From CAIZQW01 sp942493055 (GTDB taxonomy: Bacteria; Verrucomicrobiota; Kiritimatiellia; RFP12; UBA1067), in contig OW818680.1 in NCBI GenBank assembly GCA_942493055.1, positions 1,116,001-1,180,000 of the forward strand: a DNA stretch of 64,000 nucleotides. Reading direction: 5' to 3'. Positions 9,195-16,849 of the stretch are shown here, in pieces. The translations under genes and the position numbers were made by a program. The notes below the pieces were generated by a model. It made no database searches, was not told the DNA's origin, and was given only the letters and a program-made list of their open reading frames with translations. Each line of letters opens with the position of its first letter. The first letter of the stretch is position 1.

Positions 9195-9938
9195 CTAAGG
9201 TGATACGCGACGACTTGTCGCCGTTGTATCGACCGCCTTGTTGGACCTTCTTTCAAGTTCTTTTTCGACAGCTCTTTCGTAGTCCGAAAATGAAAACTTC
9301 CCTAAATCTAATAGCTCTTTAAGGCGATCTAGTTCATCAATGAAGCGGACACTCTGAAACTCTATTTCATTTCGTTCTGTGTTGATGGTGTAGCGTAGGT
9401 CGTGAGTTTCGTAAGGTCGGCTTGATCTTACTTTTAGCTCAGATTCATCAAATGATAGATCCAAAATATAGAAAAGACCTCCATTGTTTGGATTTCTTTC
9501 GAAAATGATGCTTGTTTCCGGATTATTATCTCCAGGAAAAGAGTCTTCACGCCATATCCACTTTTTCCATTCATCTTGCTTGGACAGCATAAATAGGGTG
9601 TCTCCCAATGTGAAGGCGACTTCTGAACTGTTTGAGTAGTCTCTGAAGTTTGGCCATCCCTGCATTTTTCCTAGATATTCGCGATGTTCGGCTCCTTCTG
9701 ATTGATAGTAAAGTTCCATTGTGTTCCATCGGTCTCCCTTGAAACCGATGTATTCCGTTCTTGTGCTTTCACTGATTAGCTTTGCCCCGTTTCTCAGTAA
9801 AGTTTCTGTCGTTTCCGTGGGAAGGGTCACCCATTCGCCATGATTGAACTGATCAATTGCTTGGTTGAGAACGTACACAAAACCTGAGACCAAAACGCAC
9901 GTTATGGCGGCGAGTATTTTGACAGTTCTTCTTTTCAT
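9195..9938 (-). CDS. Hypothetical membrane-anchored protein with SHOCT-like tail
   Basis: Starting at 9938 (MKRRTVKILAAITCVLVSGFV) this is about 247 residues: one N-terminal membrane helix, then a polar extracytoplasmic domain rich in W, Y and acidic residues. Near the C-terminus LKELLDLGKFSFSDYERA resembles a SHOCT motif like that in the DUF4870 gene nearby. The last 15 residues (KAVDTTATSRRVSP) look out of place, and I suspect they are encoded by a dispersed repeat that replaced the native stop. The gene is AT-rich and unlike the flanking enzymes. Family unknown. Confidence 0.6.
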   Translation of the reverse strand: MKRRTVKILAAITCVLVSGFVYVLNQAIDQFNHGEWVTLPTETTETLLRNGAKLISESTRTEYIGFKGDRWNTMELYYQSEGAEHREYLGKMQGWPNFRDYSNSSEVAFTLGDTLFMLSKQDEWKKWIWREDSFPGDNNPETSIIFERNPNNGGLFYILDLSFDESELKVRSSRPYETHDLRYTINTERNEIEFQSVRFIDELDRLKELLDLGKFSFSDYERAVEKELERRSNKAVDTTATSRRVSP

Positions 9939-10158
9939 TTTGTCCAACCTTATGATTATGGGACTGTCCCTTATCAATATTTTAAGTATGGCAAAAATAT
10001 TCTTTTGGGACAAGAATGAAGAGTTCATTTGTTGAAAATCAAGGAGTCATAAAACCGAGTCTGTCCCATATCAATATATTGGCGATTTATTGAAAAGCGA
10101 CGAAGCGTCCCAAAACTTATTTTAAGAGATTCATGTAAGGCAACGAATGGACGAACAT

Positions 10159-10367
10159 GGGGACAGGTAAGAATGGCGCTAAGATAAGCGTATTCGGGAG
10201 CGGCTAGAAGGTGAACGTCACTGGGAGCATAGGCATCCTGCCTGTGCATTCAACAAACAGGCAGGATGCCTGTTCTCCCAGTTTCTTGCGAGCCGACGAT
10301 GAGCGTTTGGACCATCGACTACTCAACCCTGTAAAACGACTCACAATGCCTTATCTTAGCGCCATTC
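10159..10367. repeat. Composite REP-like element with inverted ends
   Basis: GAATGGCGCTAAGATAAG at 10171-10188 is repeated in inverted orientation at 10350-10367, flanked on the outside by GGGACAGG-type sequence on both sides. Between them lies a separate long hairpin (10221-10281). A third copy of the 18-mer is at 63903-63920. It occupies most of the 600-nt gap between 9939 and 10538, in which I see no gene. The short frame at 10211-10402 is the translation of this element, not a protein gene. Confidence 0.75.
10221..10281. repeat. Long imperfect hairpin (REP/BIME-like)
   Basis: Arms 10221-10245 and 10257-10281 are reverse complements at 23 of 25 positions (core AGGCATCCTGCCTGT), with an 11-nt loop. 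From memory, this core is a common intergenic repeat of PVC bacteria, often seen as a spurious ILPV/RQDA-like peptide. It resembles REP sequences mobilised by RAYT transposases; no RAYT gene is in the window. Confidence 0.7.
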
Positions 10368-10388
10368 GGGACAGGCAATCCTTTCAAG

Positions 10389-10517
10389 GACTCAGAGACT
10401 GAGAGACTGTAAGACTCAAAAAATCTTCGACGTCCTTCGTTTCGCTTTTGAGTCTCGGCGTCTTCACGTCTTTGCGTCCTAATTTGAACCCATCCTCAAA
10501 ATCCTGTCAATCCTGTC
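10389..10517. repeat. Three short-period arrays (8, 8 and 9 nt)
   Basis: GACT recurs at 10389, 10397, 10405 and 10413 (exact period 8). GTCT or GTCC recurs at 10452, 10460, 10468 and 10476 (period 8); its complement AGAC makes it an inverted relative of the first. ATCC recurs at 10492, 10501 and 10510 (period 9). Only the core is fixed; the other bases in each unit vary. They lie just downstream of the pflA stop. Confidence 0.75.
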
Positions 10518-10538
10518 GAAATAAAAAACACATCCTTA

Positions 10539-11255
10539 CTATGCCAGTCGCTCGCGCAGATAGGCTTCGAGGTGTCGGACAAGGGCGGGGTCTGCAGCAG
10601 GGACGCCGGGAAGCGGCAGTTCGCGTCCGAGTGACTGGTATTTTTCTGCAGCCATCGTATGATACGGCAGCAACTCGACGCGCTCAATACAGGTGAATGG
10701 CTTTAAGAGGCGCGCCAGGGTATCCATCACCTCCAGCGTGTCACTCCAGCCCGGGACCACCACGTGCCTGATCCAGACGGCTTGATGGTGCTTCTCCGCT
10801 GCTTGCAGAAGCGTCAAAGGCCCATCAAGCCCGGCACCGGTCAGTGCGCGACATTTATCCGTATCAGGATGTTTGATATCCAGCAGCAAAAGATCCGCTT
10901 GCTGCGCGGCTTCAAGCGCAGGAGCTGTCACGCACACGCCGCTGGTGTCAAGGGCGGTGTGGATACCCTTCGCATGGCAAGCCTTCAGGAGCTCAGCAAC
11001 TGCCTCCGGCTGCGCCAGAGGCTCTCCGCCCGAGAGCGTCACGCCACCTTCAGGACCGAAATAGGGACGCGTCCGTTCAATCGTGCGCATCAGCTCTGCA
11101 AGACTCATGTCGCGTCCGCCTTCAAAGCCTTGCGTATCCGGATTCTGGCAATAGAGGCAGCGCAACGGACAGCCCTGGAAGAAGATCACACAGCGCATTC
11201 CAGGTCCGTCCACGCCTCCGAGTGTCTCAATGCTATGGATACGAGATGTGTTCAT
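10539..11255 (-). CDS. pflA: Pyruvate formate-lyase-activating enzyme (radical SAM)
   Basis: A 238-residue radical SAM enzyme. C29-x3-C33-x2-C36 binds the 4Fe-4S cluster, and GGEP (in VTLSGGEPLAQPEA) is the SAM-binding motif. The length fits PflA. It uses S-adenosylmethionine to abstract hydrogen from the glycyl-radical site of pyruvate formate-lyase in the cytosol, switching that enzyme on under anoxic conditions. Its ATG directly follows the pflB stop without spacing, so it is the second gene of a pflB-pflA operon and is probably translationally coupled; no separate Shine-Dalgarno sequence is evident. Confidence 0.93.
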   Translation of the reverse strand: MNTSRIHSIETLGGVDGPGMRCVIFFQGCPLRCLYCQNPDTQGFEGGRDMSLAELMRTIERTRPYFGPEGGVTLSGGEPLAQPEAVAELLKACHAKGIHTALDTSGVCVTAPALEAAQQADLLLLDIKHPDTDKCRALTGAGLDGPLTLLQAAEKHHQAVWIRHVVVPGWSDTLEVMDTLARLLKPFTCIERVELLPYHTMAAEKYQSLGRELPLPGVPAADPALVRHLEAYLRERLA

Positions 11256-13502
11256 TTAGAGGCCAGTATGGAAGGTTCGTGCGATCACCTCGTCCTGTTG
11301 CTTGCGGCTCAGGCGCGTAAAGTTGACCGCATATCCTGAGACACGGATAGTCAGTTGCGGGAAGCGCTCAGGATGGGCCTGCGCCTCCAGGAGCTGCTTC
11401 CGGTTCAGGACATTGATATTCAGATGGTGACCGGCTTGCGCGAAGTAGCCGTCCAGAATCTGAGTCAGATTGTCGACCTGCTGAGCCTGCGCACGGCCGA
11501 GACTTTCAGGCGTGATGGTGAAGGTGCAACTGATGCCGTCGCGGCAACTGTCATACGAGATGCCGGCCACGGAGTTCAGCGACGCCAACGCCCCGCGCCC
11601 ATCGCGGTTGTGCATGGGATTTGCACCAGGCGCAAAGGGCTTGCCAGCAGCGCGTCCATCCGGGGTCGCGCCCGTGGCACGTCCGTAGACGACGTTGGAG
11701 GTGATGGTCAAAATCGAAAGGGTATGGATGGAGTCGCGATAGGTGGGATGTTTCTTCAGCCCCTGCTCAAAGAAGGTCACCAGTTCTTTGGCCATGCCAT
11801 CGACACGCTCGTCGTCATTCCCGTAACAAGGAAAATCGCCGTCGATTTTAAAATCGACAGCGAGTCCGCACGCATCTTTTACAGGCGTGACGCGGGCATA
11901 GCGGATCGCGCTGAAGCTGTCGGCCATGACCGAGAGCCCTGCCAGGCCAAAGGCCATGAAGCGCTCCACCTGGGTGTCATGCAAGCCCATCTCCAGTTTT
12001 TCATAGGCGTACTTGTCGTGCATGAAGTGGATGATGTTCATGGTGTTGACATAGTGCTCGCAGAGCCACTCGCAGTAGAACTCGAACTGCTCCTTCACCT
12101 GCTCATAATTCAGCGCTGCGCCTGTCAGCAAGGGACGTTCCGGCGCGATCTGCATGCCGGAGGTCTCATCGCGTCCGCCATTGATCGCGAGCAGCAGCAC
12201 CTTGGGCAGGTTGCAGCGCGCGCCGAAATATTGCATCTGCTTGCCGATCTTCATGGCCGAGACGCAGCACGCGATCCCGTAGTCGTCGCCATAACGCGGC
12301 CGCATCAGGTCGTCGTTCTCATACTGGATCGAGTCGGTCTCAATGCTGACCTTTGAGCAGTAGCGCCGGAAGGGGGCGGGCAAATGCTTGGACCACAAAA
12401 TCGTCAGATTCGGCTCGGGCGCATGTCCGAGCGTGTAGAGCGTATTCAGGAAGCGGTAGCTGGTACGCGTCACCAAGGTGCGTCCGTCCTCGCTCATGCC
12501 GCCCAGCACTTCCGTGATCCACATCGGATCGCCGGCAAAGAGGTCGTTATACTCGGGTGTCCGGAGTTGACGGGCCATGCGCAGCTTCATGACGAAATGG
12601 TCGACGATCTCCTGCGCCTTCGCTTCATCGATCAAGCCGGAACGGAGATCGCGTTCCATGTAGATATCGATGAACGAACTCACGCGTCCGAGGGACATGG
12701 CCGCGCCATTCTGCTCCTTGATAGCGCCCAGGTAGGCAAAGTAGAGCCATTGCAGTGCCTCTTGCGCGGTACGGGCAGGAGTGGAGATGTCCAGTCCATA
12801 CGCCGCCGCCATCTCCTTGAGTTTCTGAAGAAAATCGATCTCCTTCCACAACTCCTCACAGCGGCGGATCGTTTCTTCGGTCATCGTTGTAGCGGCCAGC
12901 GTGTCCTTATCCTCCTGCTTGGCTGCAATCAGGGCGTCCACCCCATACAGGGCGACGCGCCGGTAATCGCCAATGATACGTCCGCGTCCGTAGGCATCCG
13001 GCAGACCGGTGATATACCCATGCTTGCGCAAGAGCAGCATGGTGGCGTTATAGACGTGAAACACGCCGTCATTGTGTGTGGTGCGATAAGCGCACGCACG
13101 CTCGACCTCCTCGCCCAAGGTGTAGCCGTAAGCTGCGCAGGCCTGTCGCGCCAGGCGCAGGCCGCCGAAGGGATTGACGCCGCGGCAGAGCGGCTTTTCG
13201 GTCTGCAGCCCCACAATAAGCTCGTTCTCGCGGTCCAGGTAGCCCGGCTCATAGGTGAGGAGCGAGGAGACCACATTGACATTCACGTCCAGGACTCCGC
13301 CGAGTTTCGCTTCCTGGCGCAACAGCTCCTGGAACTTGAGGTTCAGGGCCTGCGTACGGGGTGTGGGCCCCACAAGAAAGGAATCATCTCCTTCATACGG
13401 GGTCACCTGTCGTTGAATAAAGTCTCGGACCTCGATGGCCTGCTGCCAGGGTCCGGGGGTGAAGCCTTGCCAGGCGGTTTCGACTGCTGCTGTTCGCTTC
13501 AT
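11256..13502 (-). CDS. pflB: Formate C-acetyltransferase (pyruvate formate-lyase)
   Basis: 748 residues, the usual PflB length. It converts pyruvate and CoA to acetyl-CoA and formate. The active-site cysteine pair is C412-C413 (YGIACCVSAMKIGKQ), and the glycyl-radical loop near the C-terminus is RVSGYAVNF with radical G723. AAGGAG lies about 8 nt upstream of the ATG. Together with pflA it marks mixed-acid-type anaerobic fermentation. The roughly 190 nt upstream (13503-13695) must carry its promoter, but I could not assign -35/-10 boxes or an FNR-type site with confidence. Confidence 0.96.
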   Translation of the reverse strand: MKRTAAVETAWQGFTPGPWQQAIEVRDFIQRQVTPYEGDDSFLVGPTPRTQALNLKFQELLRQEAKLGGVLDVNVNVVSSLLTYEPGYLDRENELIVGLQTEKPLCRGVNPFGGLRLARQACAAYGYTLGEEVERACAYRTTHNDGVFHVYNATMLLLRKHGYITGLPDAYGRGRIIGDYRRVALYGVDALIAAKQEDKDTLAATTMTEETIRRCEELWKEIDFLQKLKEMAAAYGLDISTPARTAQEALQWLYFAYLGAIKEQNGAAMSLGRVSSFIDIYMERDLRSGLIDEAKAQEIVDHFVMKLRMARQLRTPEYNDLFAGDPMWITEVLGGMSEDGRTLVTRTSYRFLNTLYTLGHAPEPNLTILWSKHLPAPFRRYCSKVSIETDSIQYENDDLMRPRYGDDYGIACCVSAMKIGKQMQYFGARCNLPKVLLLAINGGRDETSGMQIAPERPLLTGAALNYEQVKEQFEFYCEWLCEHYVNTMNIIHFMHDKYAYEKLEMGLHDTQVERFMAFGLAGLSVMADSFSAIRYARVTPVKDACGLAVDFKIDGDFPCYGNDDERVDGMAKELVTFFEQGLKKHPTYRDSIHTLSILTITSNVVYGRATGATPDGRAAGKPFAPGANPMHNRDGRGALASLNSVAGISYDSCRDGISCTFTITPESLGRAQAQQVDNLTQILDGYFAQAGHHLNINVLNRKQLLEAQAHPERFPQLTIRVSGYAVNFTRLSRKQQDEVIARTFHTGL

Positions 13503-13695
13503 ACTGGGCGTACTCCTTGTCTCTTATGACGTTCATCAGGGTGCCCAGGCGGTCGGCAGAAAGACGATACAGTCCCTTGTGGTGTCAACCCACGCACAAC
13601 TCGTCGTTGTGTTTCCGCCAGTTCTGTATCGAAGAATGGCTAAGAATATACCTGATTTGGTCTCAGGATGCCATCCTTTTTTGTGGTTGATGCAG

Positions 13696-14316
13696 TCAGC
13701 TCAGAAACCGCTCCAGTCCAAATTTCGCATACTCGCTGCCGATATCCTTCAGTTCATCGGTCAGTTCCTCTTTTGTCGGGAGTTCCAGAACATCCTTGGG
13801 GGATAAGCGAAAGGCTGTTTTAAGCCAGCCAACACATTCTTTGTATTGCTTGTTCTTTTTGTTTAAGAGAATCTCTTCAATGCCCTTGGTGCCAGCAAAG
13901 TACATGGAATCCTCGATGGCATTAATCCCCTGGACCTCTGTGCAGGTGTACGGTTCTTCAACCGCGTTCACATCCTCTGCTATGATCTCGTGACGACAGT
14001 TATCGCCAAAATCATACGTATAGGTGAAGGTGTCGCCTTTTTTTGAAACCAGGTGGGAGATGTTAGCCTTTGTCTCGTCTTTCATCTTCCTAAGTGGATA
14101 ATCCGCTTCTTCATCAGGGATCTGATAGCAAACAATCCCCTTTGAAAACTCATGGAGGTGATAATCCATCCAGCCGAAAACGACTTGGATAATTTCATGC
14201 AAAATCAGCAGGGGCGCATTGCCGGGCACGACAATCGTCCGAGCGCTATCGCTCCCAGTTAAGGCTATTTTCAGTTTGACATTGTGTGAAGAGGTGCGCG
14301 TTTTTTTAGGTGCCAT
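13696..14316 (-). CDS. Plasmid pRiA4b ORF-3-like protein
   Basis: About 206 residues from the ATG at 14316 (MAPKKTRTSSHNVKLKIALTG), which has AGGAAAGG upstream. The pattern LKIALTG, then ILHEIIQVVFGWMDYHLHEF, then FTYTYDFGDNCRHEI, matches the pRiA4b ORF-3 family (PF07929), whose molecular function is unknown. A C-terminal helical segment (CVGWLKTAFRLSPKDVLELP) follows. It is transcribed divergently from rnd, with about 270 nt between. There is no operon partner, so it looks like a solitary accessory gene. Confidence 0.8.
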   Translation of the reverse strand: MAPKKTRTSSHNVKLKIALTGSDSARTIVVPGNAPLLILHEIIQVVFGWMDYHLHEFSKGIVCYQIPDEEADYPLRKMKDETKANISHLVSKKGDTFTYTYDFGDNCRHEIIAEDVNAVEEPYTCTEVQGINAIEDSMYFAGTKGIEEILLNKKNKQYKECVGWLKTAFRLSPKDVLELPTKEELTDELKDIGSEYAKFGLERFLS

Positions 14317-14588
14317 ATTATACGCCTTTCCTTTAAAAACCAATAGTGTAAGGTTGTTTGCGTAGCGTACTACGAAGTCCACTCAAAAAAACAATAGTGT
14401 TCTTGCTGAGAAAAGTCGAGCAGAATCTTGCGCAGATGAAAATGTCGGATGAACCTGCACCGTGATGCGCACAAAGAATCAACTCGCTTGCAGGGCCGAA
14501 ATATGCAAAACTACCTTCACTTAAATACGAAAGCCTGACTCCAGTCATTAACGTGCTGTCAGGCGATTGCCGGGGGAGATGACAAAAC

Positions 14589-15764
14589 ATGCATGACAGT
14601 GTGAAGACGGGGCGTGGGGCGGAACTGATTACAACAGCGAAACGACTCGAGGAGGTTGCGACAACGCTTCTGGCCTTAGATGCCATCGCCGTTGACACGG
14701 AGTTCTTCTGGGAGAGCACCTTTTATCCGATCCTCGGGCTCGTCCAACTGGCTGGCAGTGACGGCTCATGCTGGCTGGTCGATGCAGTGAACATCAAAGA
14801 CCTGAGTGCCTTAGGACCTGTGATGGCCTCAACAGCGGTGACCAAAGTGCTGCATGATGCGCCGCAAGACCTCGGCATCCTGGCGTGTGCGACCGGTGCC
14901 ATGCCGCGCACGATTTTCGATACGCGCCTCGCTGCGGGCTTTGCCGGGCTGGGGTCGACCTCTTCGCTCCAAACGCTGCTGCGCGAGGTTTTAGGGGTTG
15001 ACTTGTCCAAGGCGGAGACCCGCTCCAACTGGGTGCAACGCCCGCTCACCCCAAACCAGCTCCGCTATGCCGCGGACGACGTCTTGCACCTCCTGACGTT
15101 ACGGGACCGGTTGCTGTCGGCCTGCGCCAACGATACTGTGCGCAACTGGCTCGCCGAAGAGCTGAAACGGCTGGATGATCCCTCACTCTATCAGGAGCGC
15201 GAGCCGCGTCTCATGTATCTGCGGGTCAAAGGCACCTTCCGGCTTCGCGCGGACGAGCTTGCGGTTTTGCGCGAACTGGCTGCCTGGCGCGAAGAGGAGG
15301 CCCGCCAGCGCGACTGGCCGCGCGGCCATGTCATGCCCGATAACATGCTGGTCACGCTTGCGCAACGCAAACCGAGTGACAGGTCATCGCTCTCAGAAAT
15401 ACCTGACTTCCCTGACAAGATGCCCGCTGCTGTGATTGAGGCGCTTTTAAAAGCCATCAGTCGCGGCTTGGCAATCCATCCTGCTGAACACCCCTCCCCC
15501 GTCGAGGCCGCCGGAGCAAAACAGAAGATCAAGAGCCGCACCGACCGTCTACTGGCTCAGATCAGCGACGCGTGCAAAACCCATCATATCGACCCGGCTT
15601 TGGTCGGTTCACGCACGGAGATTGAAGCGTTTTTACAGCTCCTGGACCAGGGCAACGCGGCCGAACATCCCTTTGTCACGGGCTGGCGTCGCACGTTCAT
15701 CACGGAAGAACTCCGTCAAGCCGCTCTCCCGCGAATTCGGGAAAGTGTGATGGTCTTGGAGTAA
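14589..15764 (+). CDS. rnd: Ribonuclease D
   Basis: 391 residues. The DEDD exonuclease domain (about 15-205) shows D36-T-E38, then HDAPQDLGIL, DTRLAAGFAG and the ExoIII motif RYAADDVLHLL, all needed for two-metal 3-to-5-prime RNA trimming. An HRDC-like helical domain follows (about 215-290; ELAVLRELAAWREEEARQRD) with a further C-terminal region. RNase D matures tRNA and other stable RNA 3-prime ends in the cytosol. The start is supported by GGGGGAGA about 9 nt upstream. Confidence 0.93.
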   Translation: MHDSVKTGRGAELITTAKRLEEVATTLLALDAIAVDTEFFWESTFYPILGLVQLAGSDGSCWLVDAVNIKDLSALGPVMASTAVTKVLHDAPQDLGILACATGAMPRTIFDTRLAAGFAGLGSTSSLQTLLREVLGVDLSKAETRSNWVQRPLTPNQLRYAADDVLHLLTLRDRLLSACANDTVRNWLAEELKRLDDPSLYQEREPRLMYLRVKGTFRLRADELAVLRELAAWREEEARQRDWPRGHVMPDNMLVTLAQRKPSDRSSLSEIPDFPDKMPAAVIEALLKAISRGLAIHPAEHPSPVEAAGAKQKIKSRTDRLLAQISDACKTHHIDPALVGSRTEIEAFLQLLDQGNAAEHPFVTGWRRTFITEELRQAALPRIRESVMVLE

Positions 15765-15796
15765 AGAAAGGCTACAGGGGCAGAAGAGAGGGCGTT

Positions 15797-15829
15797 CCGC
15801 ACCTGGAGGATGTACTCCCCCCGGTGCGG
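15797..15829. terminator. Candidate bidirectional terminator hairpin
   Basis: CCGCACC at 15797-15803 pairs with GGTGCGG at 15823-15829, with further partial pairing inside (GGAG/CTCC). It lies between the convergent stops of rnd (+) and the TIM-barrel gene (-). There is no clear U-tract, so the call rests on position and stem strength. Confidence 0.45.
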
Positions 15830-15839
15830 CACTTTGACC

Positions 15840-16727
15840 CTACGCCAGCAACTGCTTGAGTCCTTTCAGTGAGAGCTCCGTGCACTCCATAGGCGATTTG
15901 CCATCCGGATAGGACTCCTGCTCGATCACGAACCATTCGGTTCCGCCGACCTCGCAGCAGGCCTCGATAACGCTCTTCCAGTTGACCGAGTCCTGGCCGA
16001 GGATCGCCTTCTTACCTGCCTCGCCTTTCACAACGGTCGGCTTGAAGTGCGGGATCTTTGTGCGGCCCGGATGCTTCCTGACACGTTCGACCGGATCGAG
16101 CCCGGCGGCCAATGTCCAGCCGCAGTCTTGTTGCAAAACGACCTCAGGCACGGTACGCTCAGCAAAGAGATCCCAATAGGTCTTCTTTGTCTCGGGATCC
16201 ACCTTGGCGATCTCGGTATGGTTATGGTAGCCGCAGGCCATCCCGAGCGGCTTCAGCGTCTCCATGGCCTTATTCATCGTTTCAGCGAACTCCTTGCTCT
16301 TCACTGGATCGCTGAAAGCGCCGTCGCCAGGCACGATGAGATACTTGCAGCCGATCTCCTGATGGAACTCGATGGCCTTCTTGAGCGAGTCGCCTTTGAG
16401 GTTCCCGGTGCCGATATGCGTCCCGGTCGCCTTCAGGTTCAGGCTGTCGAGCTTCTTTCTCAGTTCCTTGCCTTTTCCGCCGTAGTTATAGTAGCCAGCG
16501 AACTCGACTCCGCCAAAGCCCATCTTTGCGATCTTCTCCAGCACCTCGTCGAAATTGGTCTTGCAGTCGCCACGGACCGAGTAGAGCTGCACGGAAATCC
16601 CGATCAGTTTTTTATCCGCCGCCAGCAGGCCACGGGGCAACGCGCCCACGAGAGAGCCCAATGCCATCGTCTTGATCATGGTCCGCCGTGTACATCCTAT
16701 CGCCTTATTTGAGTCACTGCTTAACAT
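15840..16727 (-). CDS. Exported sugar-phosphate isomerase/epimerase (xylose-isomerase-like TIM barrel)
   Basis: About 295 residues from the ATG at 16727, which is preceded by a strong GGAGGAG. The N-terminus has a twin-arginine signal (CTRRTMIKTMALGSLVGAL) ending near LLAADKK. The mature part is an AP-endonuclease-2/xylose-isomerase-like TIM barrel (PF01261) with VQLYSVRGD at strand 1, VEFAGYY, GYHNHTEI and FVIEQES, whose His and Glu residues normally bind a divalent metal. Such exported proteins are frequent in PVC glycan operons. It is the last gene downstream of the GH20-HZS-GH92 run (122-nt gap). The substrate is unknown. Confidence 0.85.
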   Translation of the reverse strand: MLSSDSNKAIGCTRRTMIKTMALGSLVGALPRGLLAADKKLIGISVQLYSVRGDCKTNFDEVLEKIAKMGFGGVEFAGYYNYGGKGKELRKKLDSLNLKATGTHIGTGNLKGDSLKKAIEFHQEIGCKYLIVPGDGAFSDPVKSKEFAETMNKAMETLKPLGMACGYHNHTEIAKVDPETKKTYWDLFAERTVPEVVLQQDCGWTLAAGLDPVERVRKHPGRTKIPHFKPTVVKGEAGKKAILGQDSVNWKSVIEACCEVGGTEWFVIEQESYPDGKSPMECTELSLKGLKQLLA

Positions 16728-16849
16728 GTGATTTCTCCTCCTCGTTGACATCCCGCCAAATGGGCGGTGATGCGTGTGATGTTCATAAACCTATTCCAAT
16801 TCAGTTGTAGATTATCGCATACCCAACCCCTGACTGACAAACCGAATTT

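Noticed and set aside
10211..10402. Plus-strand frame of 63 codons after the kinase-region genes
   Set aside because: It is the translation of the REP-like hairpin and the 18-mer repeat, not a gene.
11355..13529. Two long plus-strand open frames opposite pflB
   Set aside because: They lie wholly or almost wholly inside a gene with catalytic and glycyl-radical motifs on the other strand and show no motifs of their own.
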